Below are positions 43,132-54,619 of a stretch of DNA of 64,000 bases, in pieces. The DNA is from Taxillus chinensis (taxonomy: Eukaryota; Streptophyta; Magnoliopsida; Santalales; Loranthaceae). Each line of letters starts with the position of its first letter. Position 1 is the stretch's first letter. The notes under the pieces were generated by a model. The model was not told where the DNA came from and ran no database searches. It was given only the letters and a program-made list of their open reading frames with translations. The position numbers were made by a program, and so were the translations under genes. The stretch spans positions 52,005,365 through 52,069,364 of the forward strand of contig CM042090.1 in NCBI GenBank assembly GCA_023512835.1, given 5' to 3'.

Positions 43132-43442
43132 ACTTTTCGTCCTCGAAAAGAAATGACATAAGAGGAAAACAAACACAAGCTACCCATTTGCCACACGGCG
43201 AGCCACAACACCCTAATGGGTCATACACCACACACAAGACAACAAAGACATAACAAGTACCACCATAATCCATAACCACAATAATGCACACAACACGTCC
43301 GCATGGCACGAATACACATCTCAAAGCACATCACAATTAAGCACATGTCTTTAAAAGACAATACAAATACATCAACTAATACAAGAAAACACATCACAAG
43401 AAAACACAACACTATCCCTTGGCCAACAGCCACCTCCCACGC
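43132..43442 (-). other. Tekay 2 3' untranslated region
   Basis: A/C-rich on the plus strand, no coding. It includes GACTTTTCGTCCTCGAAAAG beside the purine tract, an inverted-repeat-like stretch shared with other Tekay elements. In Tekay 1 most of this region is deleted. Confidence 0.65.
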
Positions 43443-43688
43443 TTAAGATTGTTCGTCCTCGAACAAGTCTGGGTGCTGCTCACGCATCACGGACTCACGT
43501 TCCCATGTCTCCTCCTCAATACCACGGTGTTGCCACAACACGCGAACCAAAGGAATAGCACGACCACGCAATAGCTTCTCTCGCCGATCCAGGATACGGA
43601 TAGGGGCCTCAATGACGAACATGTCATCCTCAATGTCCAACTTCCCCCAATCAATCACATGAGTGGGGTCAGGGTGATACTTCCGCAA
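43443..43688 (-). pseudogene. Tekay 2 integrase C-terminal chromodomain
   Basis: Eighty-one codons: RKYHPDPTHVIDW, an acidic stretch, then the chromodomain core FVIEAPIRILDRREKLL and IPLVRVLWQHRGIEEETW, ending QHPDLFEDEQS with a natural stop at 43443. A TAG at 43689-43691 separates it from integrase at the HVS-LRKYH joint, where Tekay C reads Gln (NVSQLRRYH); CAG to TAG is the simplest account. The chromodomain core itself is unbroken. Such domains are known to tether integrase to modified histones. Confidence 0.9.
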
Positions 43689-44766
43689 CTAGGACACGTG
43701 AAACACGTTGTGCACTCGACTCAGCTGCGGTGGTAACGCTAACCGGTAGGCCACAGGCCCTACACGATCCAGAATCTCAAAAGGACCAATAAACCGCGGA
43801 GATAGCTTGGAACCTCGCCCAAACCGTCGATGTCCACGACGTGGAGAGACACGAAGGAACACATGATCACCAACAGAAAACTCCAAAGGTCGCCGTCGCT
43901 GATCCGCATAAGATTTCTGCCGACTCGAGGCCGACAACAAACGCCGACGAATCAACTTGACCTTCTCGGTAGCCTCTTGAACCAACTGTGGTCCCAAGAG
44001 AGCTGTCTCCCCCACCTCGGTCCAACACAAAGGGGATCGACACGGCCGTCCATACAACGCCTCAAAAGGAGCCATCCCAATGGATGCCTGATAACTGTGG
44101 TTGTAGGCAAACTCCACCAAAGGAAGGTGAGTTGCCCACGAACCCCCAAAATCTAGCACACAAGCCCTCAACATGTCCTCCATGGTCTGATTCATCCGCT
44201 CGGTCGACCGTCGGTCTCGGGGTGAAAGGCTGTACTCAGGTGAAGCTTGGTCCCCATAGCCTCCTGCAAACCTGCCCGAAACGGGAAGTGAACCTCGAAT
44301 CCCGGTCCGAGACAACCGATGAGGGTACGCCATGCAGTCTCACAATCTCGTTCATGTACAGCTGACTCAAGGTCCCAATAGAGTCCCGCTCGCGAACAGC
44401 CAGGAAATGGGCCGACTTTGTGAGTCGATCCACAATTACCCAAATCATATCCTTCCCCCCAGTGGTGGGTGGAAGACCAGTCACAAAATCCATCGCTATA
44501 TGGTCCCACTTCCACTCCGCTATGGGCAAGGGCTGTAACATGCCCGCCGGCCGCTGATGCTCAGCCTTCACCTGCTGACATGTGAGGCACCGCGAAACAA
44601 AGGCAGCCACATCGCGTTTCATCCCAGGCCACCAAAAATGTGCCCGAAGCGCATGATACATCTTCGTACCCCCCTGGATGCACAAAGCAACTCTAGATCG
44701 GTGAAACGCCCTCATCACCTCATCCCCGAGGGAAGAAGCCACTACCAACCGCCCCTGAAATGACAA
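43689..44766 (-). pseudogene. Tekay 2 integrase
   Basis: From 44766: FHRSRVALCIQGGTKMYH and CLTCQQ (zinc domain), MDFVTGLPPTTGGKD with the first Asp, [13 protein letters not shown] with the second. Around 44205-44290 there are two one-base changes: one in the run after TSRF, and one within the [12 protein letters not shown] motif that carries the catalytic Glu (reads ETDGRPSG in this frame). The rest reads from MEDMLRACVLDFGG through GRPCRSPLCW and HRRFGRGSKLSPRFIGPFEI. The catalytic Glu motif is thus lost to a frameshift. Confidence 0.9.
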
Positions 44767-46415
44767 CTCATGCTCAGGACCCTCTGTCTGGTCCCCAGGA
44801 TAGCTCCCCCGGCCTCAATACGGGCACGGAGAACCTCGCACTCAATGTCACCCAGCTGTTCCTCCCGGACGCGCTGGTACAACTCAGGCACTACCACCAA
44901 AGGACTCAGGACTGTCCCACCATCACGAACAATAGGCTGCAGCTGCAACGTCGCCAACTGCTCCATCAGCTTCCACTCTCTCACGGCCACCTCAGCTTTC
45001 CCTTTTCTGCTCAACGCATCAGCCACAACATTACCCTTGCCCGGGGTATAGGCAAGAGTAAAGTCAAAGGTCTGCAAATACTCCACCCATCTCCTTTGCC
45101 TCAAATTCAAGTCCTTCTGAGTAAAGATGTACTGAAGGCTCTTGTGATCTGAGAACACCACAAACTTTTCCCCCAAGAGGTAGTGCTGCCAACTCTTCAG
45201 GGCGAAGATAACAGCCGCTAACTCAAGGTTATGAGTAGGATAATTCTGCTCATGAGGCTTCAGCTGCCTTGACCCATAAGCTACCACACTGTGCTCCTGC
45301 ATAAGCACACACCCCAAACCAACCCTGGACGCATCACAGTACACTTCATATGGAATATCCTCCCGAGGTAACCTCAACACCGGTGCAGTGGTCAAACGGG
45401 TTTTGAGAGTCTCAAACGCCTGCTGGCACTTGTCCGTCCACTCAAATTTCACTCCTTTCCTAGTCAACGCCGTCATAGGAGCCGCCAAACGGGAGAACCC
45501 CTCGACAAAACGACGATAGTACCCCGCCAAGCCAAGAAAACTACGGATCTCAAAAACGTTGGTTGGCCTCGCCCACGATGCCACGGCCTCAATCTTGGCT
45601 GGGTCCACCCTAACTCCCTCAGCTGACACCACATGGCCAAGAAAGTGAACCTCCTGCAGCCAAAACTCACACTTGCTAAACTTAGCGAACAGCTGCTGGT
45701 CCCTCAAGGTTTGCAACACTGTTGCCAAGTGCTCCACATGCTCCCTCTCGGTCTTGGAATACACCAAGATATCATCGATAAACACCACCACGAACGAGTC
45801 TAAGTATGGGGCAAAGACTTGGTTCATCAAATGCATGAACACTGCTGGCGCATTAGTGAGCCCGAAAGGCATCACTACCCACTCATAATGCCCATACCTG
45901 CACCGAAAAGCCGTCTTAGGGATGTCCTCCTCCCCAACCCCGAGCCGGTGATACCCCGACCGTAAATCTATCTTGGAAAACCACCGGGCCCCACTCAATT
46001 GGTCAAATAGGTCATCTATCCGAGGCAACGGGTACTTGTTCTTCACATCACCCGAATTCGGCTTCCTGTAGTCGATGCAGAGACGAGCGTGCCATCGGCC
46101 TTCTTAGCAAAGAGCACCGGGGCACCCCAAGGTGAGGTACTCTGTCCGATATACCCCCGACCCACCAACTCCTCGATTTGCCTCTCGAAGCTCCCTCAAC
46201 TCGGCTGGCCCCATACGATACGCTACTTGGGAAATCGGACCCGTCCCCGGCACCAACTCAATGGTGAACTCCACACTCCTCTTAGGTGACAAACTCCTCA
46301 ACTGCTCAGGAAAAACATCCTGAAATTGGTCCACAACAGCGGGCCACACCCTCTTTTCCACCTTACCCTCCTCGACAAAGGTCGGGCCGCTAACCTGTGG
46401 GTAATGGCACCCCAC
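44742..46415 (-). pseudogene. Tekay 2 reverse transcriptase and RNase H
   Basis: The first part (46415-46104) gives AVVDQFQDVFPEQLRSL and [17 protein letters not shown] frame change follows, then a 434-codon open stretch from 46046: [37 protein letters not shown] at 45782-45771, [31 protein letters not shown]. RNase [55 protein letters not shown]. All catalytic residues I can place are intact, making this the best preserved of the minus-strand Tekay RTs. It ends with the spacer to integrase ([11 protein letters not shown]). Confidence 0.93.
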
Positions 46416-46790
46416 TGGTCCAACACCGGCCCGGCCCGACTCGCCTCACAATCCCACTCCCCCTGCAGGGTGCAAGAGGTCCCTGCAGGTGTCACGAAGG
46501 TCACACGCCGCCGATAACAATCTATCTTGGCCTGGAAAGCCATAAGCCAATCCATACCCAAGATCAGGTCAAACGTTCTCAAAGGCATCACATGCAAGTC
46601 AAAACTCGGCTCCACCTCACCTATGGTTAACACACAATCACGACACACTCGTCGTACCTCAATCATGCCTCCTACCGGAGACTCCACAACTAGGGGCCTC
46701 GCGGCCTCCACACAAGGCTAACCCCAAGCCGTCTATTACAAGCTCGGCAACAAACGAACATGATGCACCCGTATCGAAAAGAACGGAGAA
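46298..46790 (-). pseudogene. Tekay 2 aspartic protease
   Basis: The minus strand reads FDTGAS with the Asp codon at 46775-46773, then after an indel EAARPLVVESPVGGMIEV and the FDLILGMDWLMAF motif. DTGA is intact. The order (after gag, before RT) is normal. Confidence 0.82.
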
Positions 46791-46999
46791 GCTAATGTAC
46801 GGGAGATCAAGAGGGTACCTCTAACCACCGATGGTCTGCTCCACCCTCAGCTGGTGGGGGTGGTAGCTCGGCCTCCTCCTGGTATGTCGCCTCCAGCGCA
46901 AACACCCTCCCCTTGGCCCGTGCCACCTGGTCGGCTCACTCACTGGTCGCTTCCCGCTAAGGTTGCCTCCAGCCTCGGTCTGCTGCCGCTCCGGCCTCC

Positions 47000-48233
47000 C
47001 CTAGGGTCGGGTCTGACTAGATCCTGCCTGGCTGGCCTGCCACTGACGAGCTGGTCTCTCAGCTGGTGCACGGAAGCTAGCATCACTCCTCACGCCGGAT
47101 GCCGCGCCCCCTGTTCCCCTGTTGCCACTCCCGCAAACCCGGCGCAAATGACCCTCTCGTCCACGTTGTTGCATCGCCGGTCCTTCTTGGGGCACTCCCC
47201 TTTGAAGTGACCCTGCTCTCCACAAGAGTGGCATCCGCTCGGTAGACTCCCGGATGGACCACCCTATCTTCCGCCGCTAAAGGTGAACCTCCCAGGGTTC
47301 ACGGATGTCCGACCCCGACCGCGAAAAGAAGCTGCTATCCCTCTCCTCCGTCTTGAGCCTCTTGGACCCTGCATCTCGATCAGGCCCACTCTGCAACCGG
47401 CGCCCCCGATGGGCCTGCCTCCCACCATCCGGCTCTCTCTCGGCTATACGGGCCGTCTCCACGGCCTCGGCATAGGTCCTCAAGCGTAGAATTGCCACCC
47501 TCTCCCTAAGGGCTGGCCTAAGACCCGAGTGAACTTGTGGGCCTTCAGGTCCTCCTTTGCCACTGTCTCGGGGGCAAACCTACTCGAGCTTCGGAACTCC
47601 CGCTCATACTCGGGCACCGTCTTTGATCCTTGCTTCAGGCTGCCAAATTCCTCCCTCTTCTGCCATCTCACTGATTCCGGAAGAACTCATCATGGAAGAG
47701 TTGCAAGAATTCCTCCCAAAACATGAGTTGCACTGCACGGCTCCCCGCTACACTCGTCCACCACTCCAAAGCATCCCCCCTCCAGTGCCCGAATTGCCGT
47801 CGCACCTTATCCTCCTCCCGGGGCAGGAGAAAGGAGAACACATGCTCAATCCGCCTCAACCACTGCTCGGCTACCACAGGATCTTCTCCCCCCCTTAAAT
47901 CGCGGAGGTTGTTCCTTTCGGAACCGTGTCACCACGTCATCCTCTGCACGGGTCGGTACACCACCCAGCGAACTCTCACGCTCACGAGGCAGCTCTCCTA
48001 CTGGTGGTGGTGGTGGCACCACCTGCTGTGCTGCCATCTCACGGCGCACCTCCTCCCGAACGTCCTGCCGGAGTCCCTCCCGTAGCTCTCGTACCTCCAG
48101 CCGGATGCCTTCTTGTAGCTGTGCCAGTAACAACGCATGCCCTCCAACGGATGGCCCCGCACCCGGACCCTCATGGGCAGATGACTCATCGGTCCATTGC
48201 CCCGGACGCACGTGTCACTCTCCTCGGTGGCAT
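47000..48233 (-). pseudogene. Tekay 2 gag
   Basis: The ATG at 48233 matches the Tekay 1 gag start (PPRRVTRASGA). Conserved pieces are AHEGPGAGPSVGGHAL, QEGIRLEVRELREGL, EQWLRRIEHVFSFLLP, KTVPEYEREFRSSSRFAP and EDLKAHKFT, read from several frames. Near the end, the segment matching the Tekay 1 zinc knuckles is poorly preserved (about 47150-47230). Multiple small indels make it non-functional. Confidence 0.8.
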
Positions 48234-48650
48234 TCTTACTACATGAAGTAAGATGCACAAACGTCAGAACGCGTTTGACTACTAACAAGTTGACCACCTC
48301 TACCCCATTATCAAGTCAAGCCGTACATGGCATTACACACATTTTAACCATTGCATCAATCAATATTGCACACAGCACAGTCCACATTGTAGTCATACCC
48401 AAGGCATTCCAAGAATATTCAGAGTTGCACAGTTCACACATGATCATGTTATGCACATCCTTCACACATGACAACAAATGCAACTACTGCCCTAATGCCA
48501 ATGCATGCAAATCCTACCACAAGACTGGACTACCCTAAGTACACCTTGGAGGCTCAAAGAGGACCATGTTGATCAGGCATGTCCCTCCAGGCTCCTCCAA
48601 AGGACTCAAGATAACCAAGTCTGCCCACTACCCTAGGCCAACTAGACCAT
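48234..48650 (-). other. Tekay 2 leader
   Basis: Non-coding leader, nearly the same as 13894-14310 in Tekay 1. Confidence 0.6.
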
Positions 48651-48662
48651 GCTCTGATACCA
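48651..48662 (-). other. Primer binding site (initiator tRNA-Met), Tekay 2
   Basis: Minus TGGTATCAGAGC, 3 bp from the LTR. Confidence 0.92.
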
Positions 48663-48665
48663 TAT

Positions 48666-50450
48666 TGTCACGCCCCGGATTTCCAACCCGAGGAAACCGG
48701 TACGTGACTCCCCATTCACCCACACGGAGGGCAATGGGGTTGGATTACTGGATGCCACACAAGCAAGTCTAACAATTGCAATAAATCAAATAAGCCACAT
48801 CTTTATTTAATTCCAAAACATCAAAGGTTCACAAAACAACCAAGTCCCTGATTACAGTTCAATCCCTTAGTACATTCCCCTCCTTGGGGTTACATAAATC
48901 ATAAAAGTACATTACCTGAAATGAACAATAAAGTGGAGAGGGTCTTCCACCTTGGTGTATCCACCTAACGCCTGTAAGTCCCTGGAAAAGAAGCAAACAC
49001 AGTAGGAGGGGTGAGCAACCACAGCTCAGTAGGGATCAAGTCTCCCCAACCCATCCCATGTTCCTAGCATCTACATGCCATGTGTACAAGTGCAGTGTTG
49101 TGTTACAATAATTTCAACAAACATAATAAAAACCACATCAACAATTACAACCTTCCACTGCCACAGGCTAACACTTTATCCACAAGTGATTTAACCGCCT
49201 CTTCAAGGCCAAGTGATTTAACCGCCTCTTCGGGCCAAGTGATTTAACCGCCTCTTCAGGCCAAGTGATTTAACCGCCTCTTCAGGCCACTGGTTTAACC
49301 GCCTCTCGGGCAAAGTTGTTTAACCGCCTCTTCAGGCCGGATACCACAATCAAGCACACCACACACCATGGTCACTCAAGCATACAACCAAACACTTGGT
49401 GTACAGCCGTTCACAAGCGCACAAACCCAGCCATTCAGGCCATAGAGCAAACATCCAGCATACATACATACACTAAACCACAAGTCCAGTCACCCGGACA
49501 TAATACCAAACACATAATGGGCATACACACACAGCTAAGTTCACACAGGCATTTCATCAAACATGTAGCGGGCATGTCATACGGGCATTTTATCAAACAC
49601 TTTTCATGCATCACACAAACACCAGAAACACCAAAATCGCCATTGAAGGCCAACATTCATATAGGAGGTCACACCTATATGAATTTACATATAAATAATA
49701 TAACAGATATAACTCATATTCTGCCCTAGGACCCTAGGACAGAGGAGGACTTAGGAAGAACAGAATCCCTACCTTAAAACAGATCTTCCTTGCTCCCGCG
49801 CTAAACGTCGTCCTCCCCACGCTAGATGCTCCGGCAGCAACCAACAACTCCCCTTCCTTCTCTCTCTCTAGCTCTCTCTCTCTCTACGACGGCTGCAGCA
49901 GCTGAAGAGAACCCTAAACCTAAAACAGAGAGCTTCTCCTCCTTATATAGACAACACAACATCAAAACGGCGTAGTTTTGATTAAGTGAATCCCAGCATC
50001 AAAACGACGTAGTTTTGATCACACAAGTTAGCACCTTTCCGCACCCATATAGGCCAAAATACTCAGAATTTCAACATGGTCCTTTGGAGAAAGTTCATTA
50101 GAATGACAAAACCAAGGGAACCATGCAAAAATTTGCCTGCACGCCAATTTGCACGTGAATTCCCCAATTCACGTGCAACTCCATATGCACTCCAAATGCT
50201 CTCAAACTTCACCCCTAGCCTCCTTGCATCATTTAGAAGACAACTACACTTGCACGTGAATTGGACCCATATCACGTGCACCTCACATACATGTCCATTT
50301 GGCCTGAAACTTCTGTGGTAGATAGAGGACATCATTCTAAGCATCCTTCCTTTTGCACGTGAATTCATTGGAGTCCATTTACTAGGTCAAAATCTAGAAA
50401 AACTCTACTCAGGAGGCAAAACTGACTAACTCAAGGTACGGGTCCTTACA
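48666..50450 (-). repeat. Tekay 2 LTR (5' LTR in element orientation)
   Basis: It pairs with 41357-43115. The minisatellite at about 49184-49338 has one more unit. The G-box hairpin is at 50151-50176. Its end abuts the GTATG duplication (50451-50455). Confidence 0.93.
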
Positions 50451-50775
50451 GTATGACCATGCAAAAATGTCGATGTAGCTTCTCAACAACTCGATTAACT
50501 TCTTCTTGATGTCGGTAGCTATTAAGGATCCCATCCTCAATTCTCTTGGTTCGGCAATCGTCCCCAAATTTACTGTTTCTACTGGGTCTTCACTTGGAAT
50601 GGAGAAATGGTCTTCCCTTTCCAATAGGCGTATAATCTCCCCTGGTAGTTCCGGTGTCTCTTCTATCTCATTCTCATCAGCTTCAAACACGGGCTGCTCC
50701 CAGTTCGGACTTTGGTCAAACCTTTGGCATCTCGTTTCGCCTTCGTATATTATGTTTTCATTGACATTATGATAC
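50451..50775 (-). pseudogene. Ogre pol exon 2, start (upstream of RT)
   Basis: The frame runs from the predicted splice acceptor at 50775 (YHNVNENIIYEGETR) through an acidic stretch to KKLIELLRSYIDIFAWSY, the usual sequence just before Ty3/gypsy RT. It is cut exactly there by Tekay 2 and continues at 41351 as QDMPGLD. No stop in this segment. Confidence 0.85.
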
Positions 50776-50957
50776 CTGCTTATAAGAAAATGACAAGTTG
50801 GTAACCAAATATGATATTCATATGTCATGAATGGAATGCACCATGAAAGATTTTGAAAAACACATTTTATTGGAAGGTTTAAGGGAAAACAAATGTTCAC
50901 AGCTTCAAAGTACATTCAACTAGAATACATTAAATCCCAGCGACCCGTAAGCATTAC
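50776..50957 (-). other. Predicted intron in Ogre pol
   Basis: The minus strand begins GTAATG at 50957 and ends TTCTTATAAGCAG at 50776, 182 nt, GT...AG. The upstream ORF reads DLPIM and then meets an immediate TAA. Removing this segment restores an open frame (PIM joined to YHNVNEN). The segment is T-rich and has in-frame stops. Ogre elements are known to have an intron between the protease and RT parts. Not proven without RNA. Confidence 0.65.
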
Positions 50958-51406
50958 ATTATGGGGAGGTCCAGGCTGGTCCAATTGTTCAATGGCTGGT
51001 TGGGCTCCTCTCGCACTAACTGAACCATTTCGCTTGGTGCCTGCTCATTTATGTCCAGCACGGCTACAGTCCCCGTCTTGGGCTCAAGTTGGCTCTTATG
51101 GATAAACCCTCCACTCCGGAATGTAACAGTCAAAGGGGGAAAGCTTCTCCTTTCTTCTTGTACTAGCCTTTTCTGTAATCTTGCCATTCTGACTTTCCGC
51201 TTCTTGATTGCTTCTCTCTGTCTGTCAGCTTTTGTAGAGACGTAGCCTAGCCCAAACTTTTCGGTATTTTCTCGGATGGTCAGGGGTTTCTGAATCCCTT
51301 GAGCTGTCAAGCCTAATCCTTGCCCCGGTTTGTACCCTGTTTGATCATAGTGGCTGCAACCATTTTTGCTGCCTTCGAGAAACGATGGTGCAGGGGCGAA
51401 CGACAT
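50958..51406 (-). pseudogene. Ogre G-patch-like segment between protease and RT
   Basis: One hundred and fifty codons. Near residues 20-60 it has YDQTGYKPGQGLGLTAQGIQ, a glycine-rich G-patch-like motif, followed by a Lys/Arg-rich helix (KADRQREAIKKRKVRMARL). This is typical of the linker in Tat polyproteins. It overlaps the end of the protease ORF in another frame near 51345-51406, so an indel lies there. It ends at the predicted splice donor. Confidence 0.78.
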
Positions 51407-52094
51407 TCACCATCTCAAAAGCCCGATAGGAGCATTCTGGCACATCTTCGTTGCTTTCAATATAAGGAACTGATGCCGGTTTGGTGACGAGGAAGCTTGT
51501 CTCTCCGGAGATGCAAATGAGTTGGTCCCCCATTACAAATTTCATCTTTTGGTGGAGGCTTGACCGTACTGCCCCTGCTATGTGGATCCAAGGTCTTCCC
51601 AATAGACAGCTGTAATATGGCGTGATGTCCATCACCTGAAATTCCACCATAAAAGTAGTTGGCCCGATCGTGAGGGGAATATCCAGAGTTCCCACTACGT
51701 CACGCTTTCCTCCATCGAATGCTCGTACCTTCATCGTACAGGGACGCATATAGGATGCGTCAATTGGAAGTTGTTGTAGTATATGCAGGGGCATAATGTT
51801 CAATGCCGAGCCGTTGTCAATGAGTACGCGGGCTATGGTGTGCTCCTTGCATTTGACCGTGATGTGCAAAGCTTTTACATGTCCCTTCCCTTCCTGGGGT
51901 AGCTCGTCATCTCCAAAGCTGATGACGTTGTTCATGATGAGGTTACTGGCGATTCCGTCAACATTTGCCACTGAGACGGTCGGTGGAACATAAGCTTGGC
52001 TCAGAACTTTCAGCAGTGCTTCCCGATGAGGTTGGGAATCCATCATTAATGAGAGCAAAGAGATGCGAGCCGGTTGTCGACTTAATTGATCCAC
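51345..52094 (-). pseudogene. Ogre aspartic protease
   Basis: It reads ALHITVKCKEHTIARVLIDN, then NGSALNIMPLHILQQLP; the site is Asp-Asn-Gly, a variant of DTG/DSG found in Tat elements, where Asp and Gly are kept. AFDGGKRDVVGTLDIPLTIGP, then VMDITPYYSCLLGRPWIH completes the fold. There are 249 codons without an internal stop. It lies between gag and the G-patch segment. Confidence 0.85.
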
Positions 52095-52322
52095 AATATT
52101 ATACTCTGCTTCATGAGTTTCAGAAACTCTGTGGTTTCTTCTTCAGTGATCGGTGTTCCCTTCTTTGTTGCTTCCAGTGTAGGCTCAATGTCTTGTTCTA
52201 CAGCTTTCTCTTTCCTTGCTTTGTCAACTATCTCAGGGGCGTAAGCCCGACCGCTCCTGGTCTTCTTTTCTGCTATAGCCGCTCCCTGAACTACCTCACA
52301 ATTATAGTTCCACGGGACTGCA

Positions 52323-54344
52323 TTATCCGTTTCGTAGGGGAAAAGGGCGAGGCACCCGTATGGTGAGAGGTGTGATTCCATGAGGCGATGGCGGGATTTC
52401 CGGAGTCTTGACATTCAAGACAAGGGGGGTTGGCACCCATGACGGCGTGTATGACACATCTCTTTGAATCATGTGGCATTGACTGCCTATCTCTTCCGCG
52501 GAGAATTCAATTATCCTTTGGTCCATGAGTTTTTGCACCACCTTGGAAAACTCAGTACATTCTGTGATGTCATGTCCCCGTGCCATCTTGTGATAAGGGC
52601 ATTGTTTTTCCCCATCTGTTCCTTTCCCTGCCTTTGGCACGTCTTTAGCCAGTATATAGCCATGTTCCTGTAACGAGTAAACAAATATGTTTTCTCTATT
52701 TGTACTTGAGAGAACCTTTCCAGCCGCCCTTCCTTCTCGATACTAGCAACATTGTTGGAGTGTTACGGGAGAGGATTGCTGTTCACATTTGGTGTCCCGG
52801 CCCGGTGCGGAAAAATCCAGCCACTTTGCATCCTTTAATGCCTGAACCTTCCTTTTGAACGTTATACAATTTTCGATATCATGTCCAGCTCCACCTGCAT
52901 GATATTCGCACCTGGCATCCGGCTTGTACCAGGCCGGGGGAGGAGTCTTTATTTCTCCCAAGGGTATAGGGGTTACCATCCTTGCCTCTAAAAGCTTGGG
53001 ATATAGTTCGGCGTATGTCATTGGGATCGGGTCAAACTCCTGTCGTGGTCGACGAGAAGCCTGATTCGCTCCTGCTTGCTGGGTCGGGGCCCTTGGTTGC
53101 CCCTGTCCTTGAAATACGGCTCCTGGCCCTTCCTGAGTTGCTGGCCTTGATTGCTCTGGGTATGGCGCTCTCGGTTGAAATGAGTTAGGTACCATTGAGT
53201 ATGGAAATGGGACGCCTCCTTGCGGCAGGTATGGCATGAATTGGGGAGATGGAGCGGGTGCGGCATAGGCGGCACCGGCGACCCTCTGTAGCATCCCTGG
53301 CACTTGGTAGAACGTTGGTTGTATCGGCGGGTGCGATGGGTATACCAGTTGGTTTCATTTTCTTTCTTTTTCGCTGGTGGTTGAAACCGTTTTGATGCCT
53401 CGGCCCGCATCACCCTTTAGCTTTCCTCCTTTAATTCCACTCTCCACACGTTCACCGGATGCAACCAAGTCTGCGAAACTGTTGGAGACGTTACCGATCA
53501 ACTTCTCATAGTAGACGCCTTTTAGCGTGTTGATGAAAAGGGTAGTGAGTTCTCTTTCGGTAAGGGGAGGTTGGACCTCCACAGCTGCCTCTCTCCATCT
53601 TCGTGCATAATCTTTGAAATTCTCTTCGGATCCCTTCTCCATGGGCTACAGGGTCGGTCGATCCAGCCACTCGGTGACATGTTTGTCTTGTGTCAAGAAA
53701 GAAGTAGCTAATTCCTTCCATGTCTTAACGCGGTTTCCAATTAGTTGAAAGTACCAGCGAAGGGATGCCCCAGTTAGGCTTTCCTGGAAACAATGCATGA
53801 GGAGCTTGTCTTCACCAGCATAAGCAACCATCTTTTGACAGTACATGGCCAGATGTGTCCTCGGACATCGGGTCCCGTTGAACTTTTCAAACTCTGGCAT
53901 TTTGAATTTTGGCGGTAGCACCACCCCAGGGACTAAGCATAAGTCTTGCGGGCTGGTCATGCCATAGCTGTCCATGCCTTCTACGGCTTTCAATCTTTCT
54001 TCGAGTCGGCGTAAAGCAGGAGACTCAATATTTTCCTGAGGAGCTGGGGAACCCACTACTTCCATTACATTTCCTGATGTGGGCATAGTGAAATGAGTTT
54101 GATTTGGGGTTGGAGGTTGTGCCATAGCAGGATGGTATGTGGGTGCCTGACTTGGAGCCAGGTTGGGTGACTGAACGGCCTCCTGCCCCTGCTCTTGATG
54201 GTGATTGACAGTTCCCCCCATCGGGGTTCTTCCTCTTTCCTCAGTTAATTTTGTGAGCATTTCCATTATGGCAGACATTTGCCCCTGTAGGGTTTGCTGT
54301 GACTGTTCCAACCCCATGAGTCTGTTCTCTGTTTCCTCTGTCAT
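52323..54344 (-). pseudogene. Ogre gag
   Basis: The ATG at 54344 gives MTEETENRLMGLEQSQQTLQ, a coiled-coil start. The capsid part is VLPPKFKMPEFEKFNGTRCP then HLAMYCQKMVAYAG and GASLRWYFQL. A TAG at 53646-53648 sits in the LDRPTL-xMEKGSEENF joint, consistent with a CAG codon changed by C to T. Further on are two Tat-style Cys-His knuckles, CEYHAGGAGHDIENC and CPYHKMARGHDITEC, of the CxxH...GH...C type. Frames agree for most of the length, with interruptions at about 53350 and 52700. Confidence 0.85.
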
Positions 54345-54619
54345 TGGCTGCGGTTGAGGTATTTGATTGCGCCGGGATCTGAGATTGTAAGAGTGCGCAA
54401 TCCTGGAGGGAGGCTGCTACCCACCTGGGTACAAGGGAACTTTAATTTGATTTTTCACTTGATATGCATGTATGCATGGAATGTATATACGGAGGGTTAG
54501 AGAGACAAACAACTTTATTGCACACAATACAAACACTCAATACAAACATACAATGTTGAAATGCCATGTAAAATGAGAGCTAATGCTACATGATCTTAAA
54601 GCACTCTTCCAGTCATCTC
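54345..54619 (-). other. Spacer between Ogre ORF1 and gag
   Basis: 275 bp without coding. It contains TGCATGTATGCATGGAATGTA-like repeated wording (given in part only). No signal recognised. Confidence 0.6.

Larger units (their letters stand above)
41357..50450 (-). mobile_element. Tekay 2: chromovirus-type Ty3/gypsy element inside Ogre pol
   Basis: LTRs are 41357-43115 and 48666-50450; the target duplication GTATG lies at 41352-41356 and 50451-50455. The iMet primer site is at 48651-48662 and the polypurine tract at 43116-43131, giving minus orientation. Gag, protease, RT, RNase H, integrase and chromodomain are all present, with several small frameshifts and one CAG-to-TAG-type stop. The interior is a close relative of Tekay 1, but the LTR's first part and minisatellite differ. 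Confidence 0.94.
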
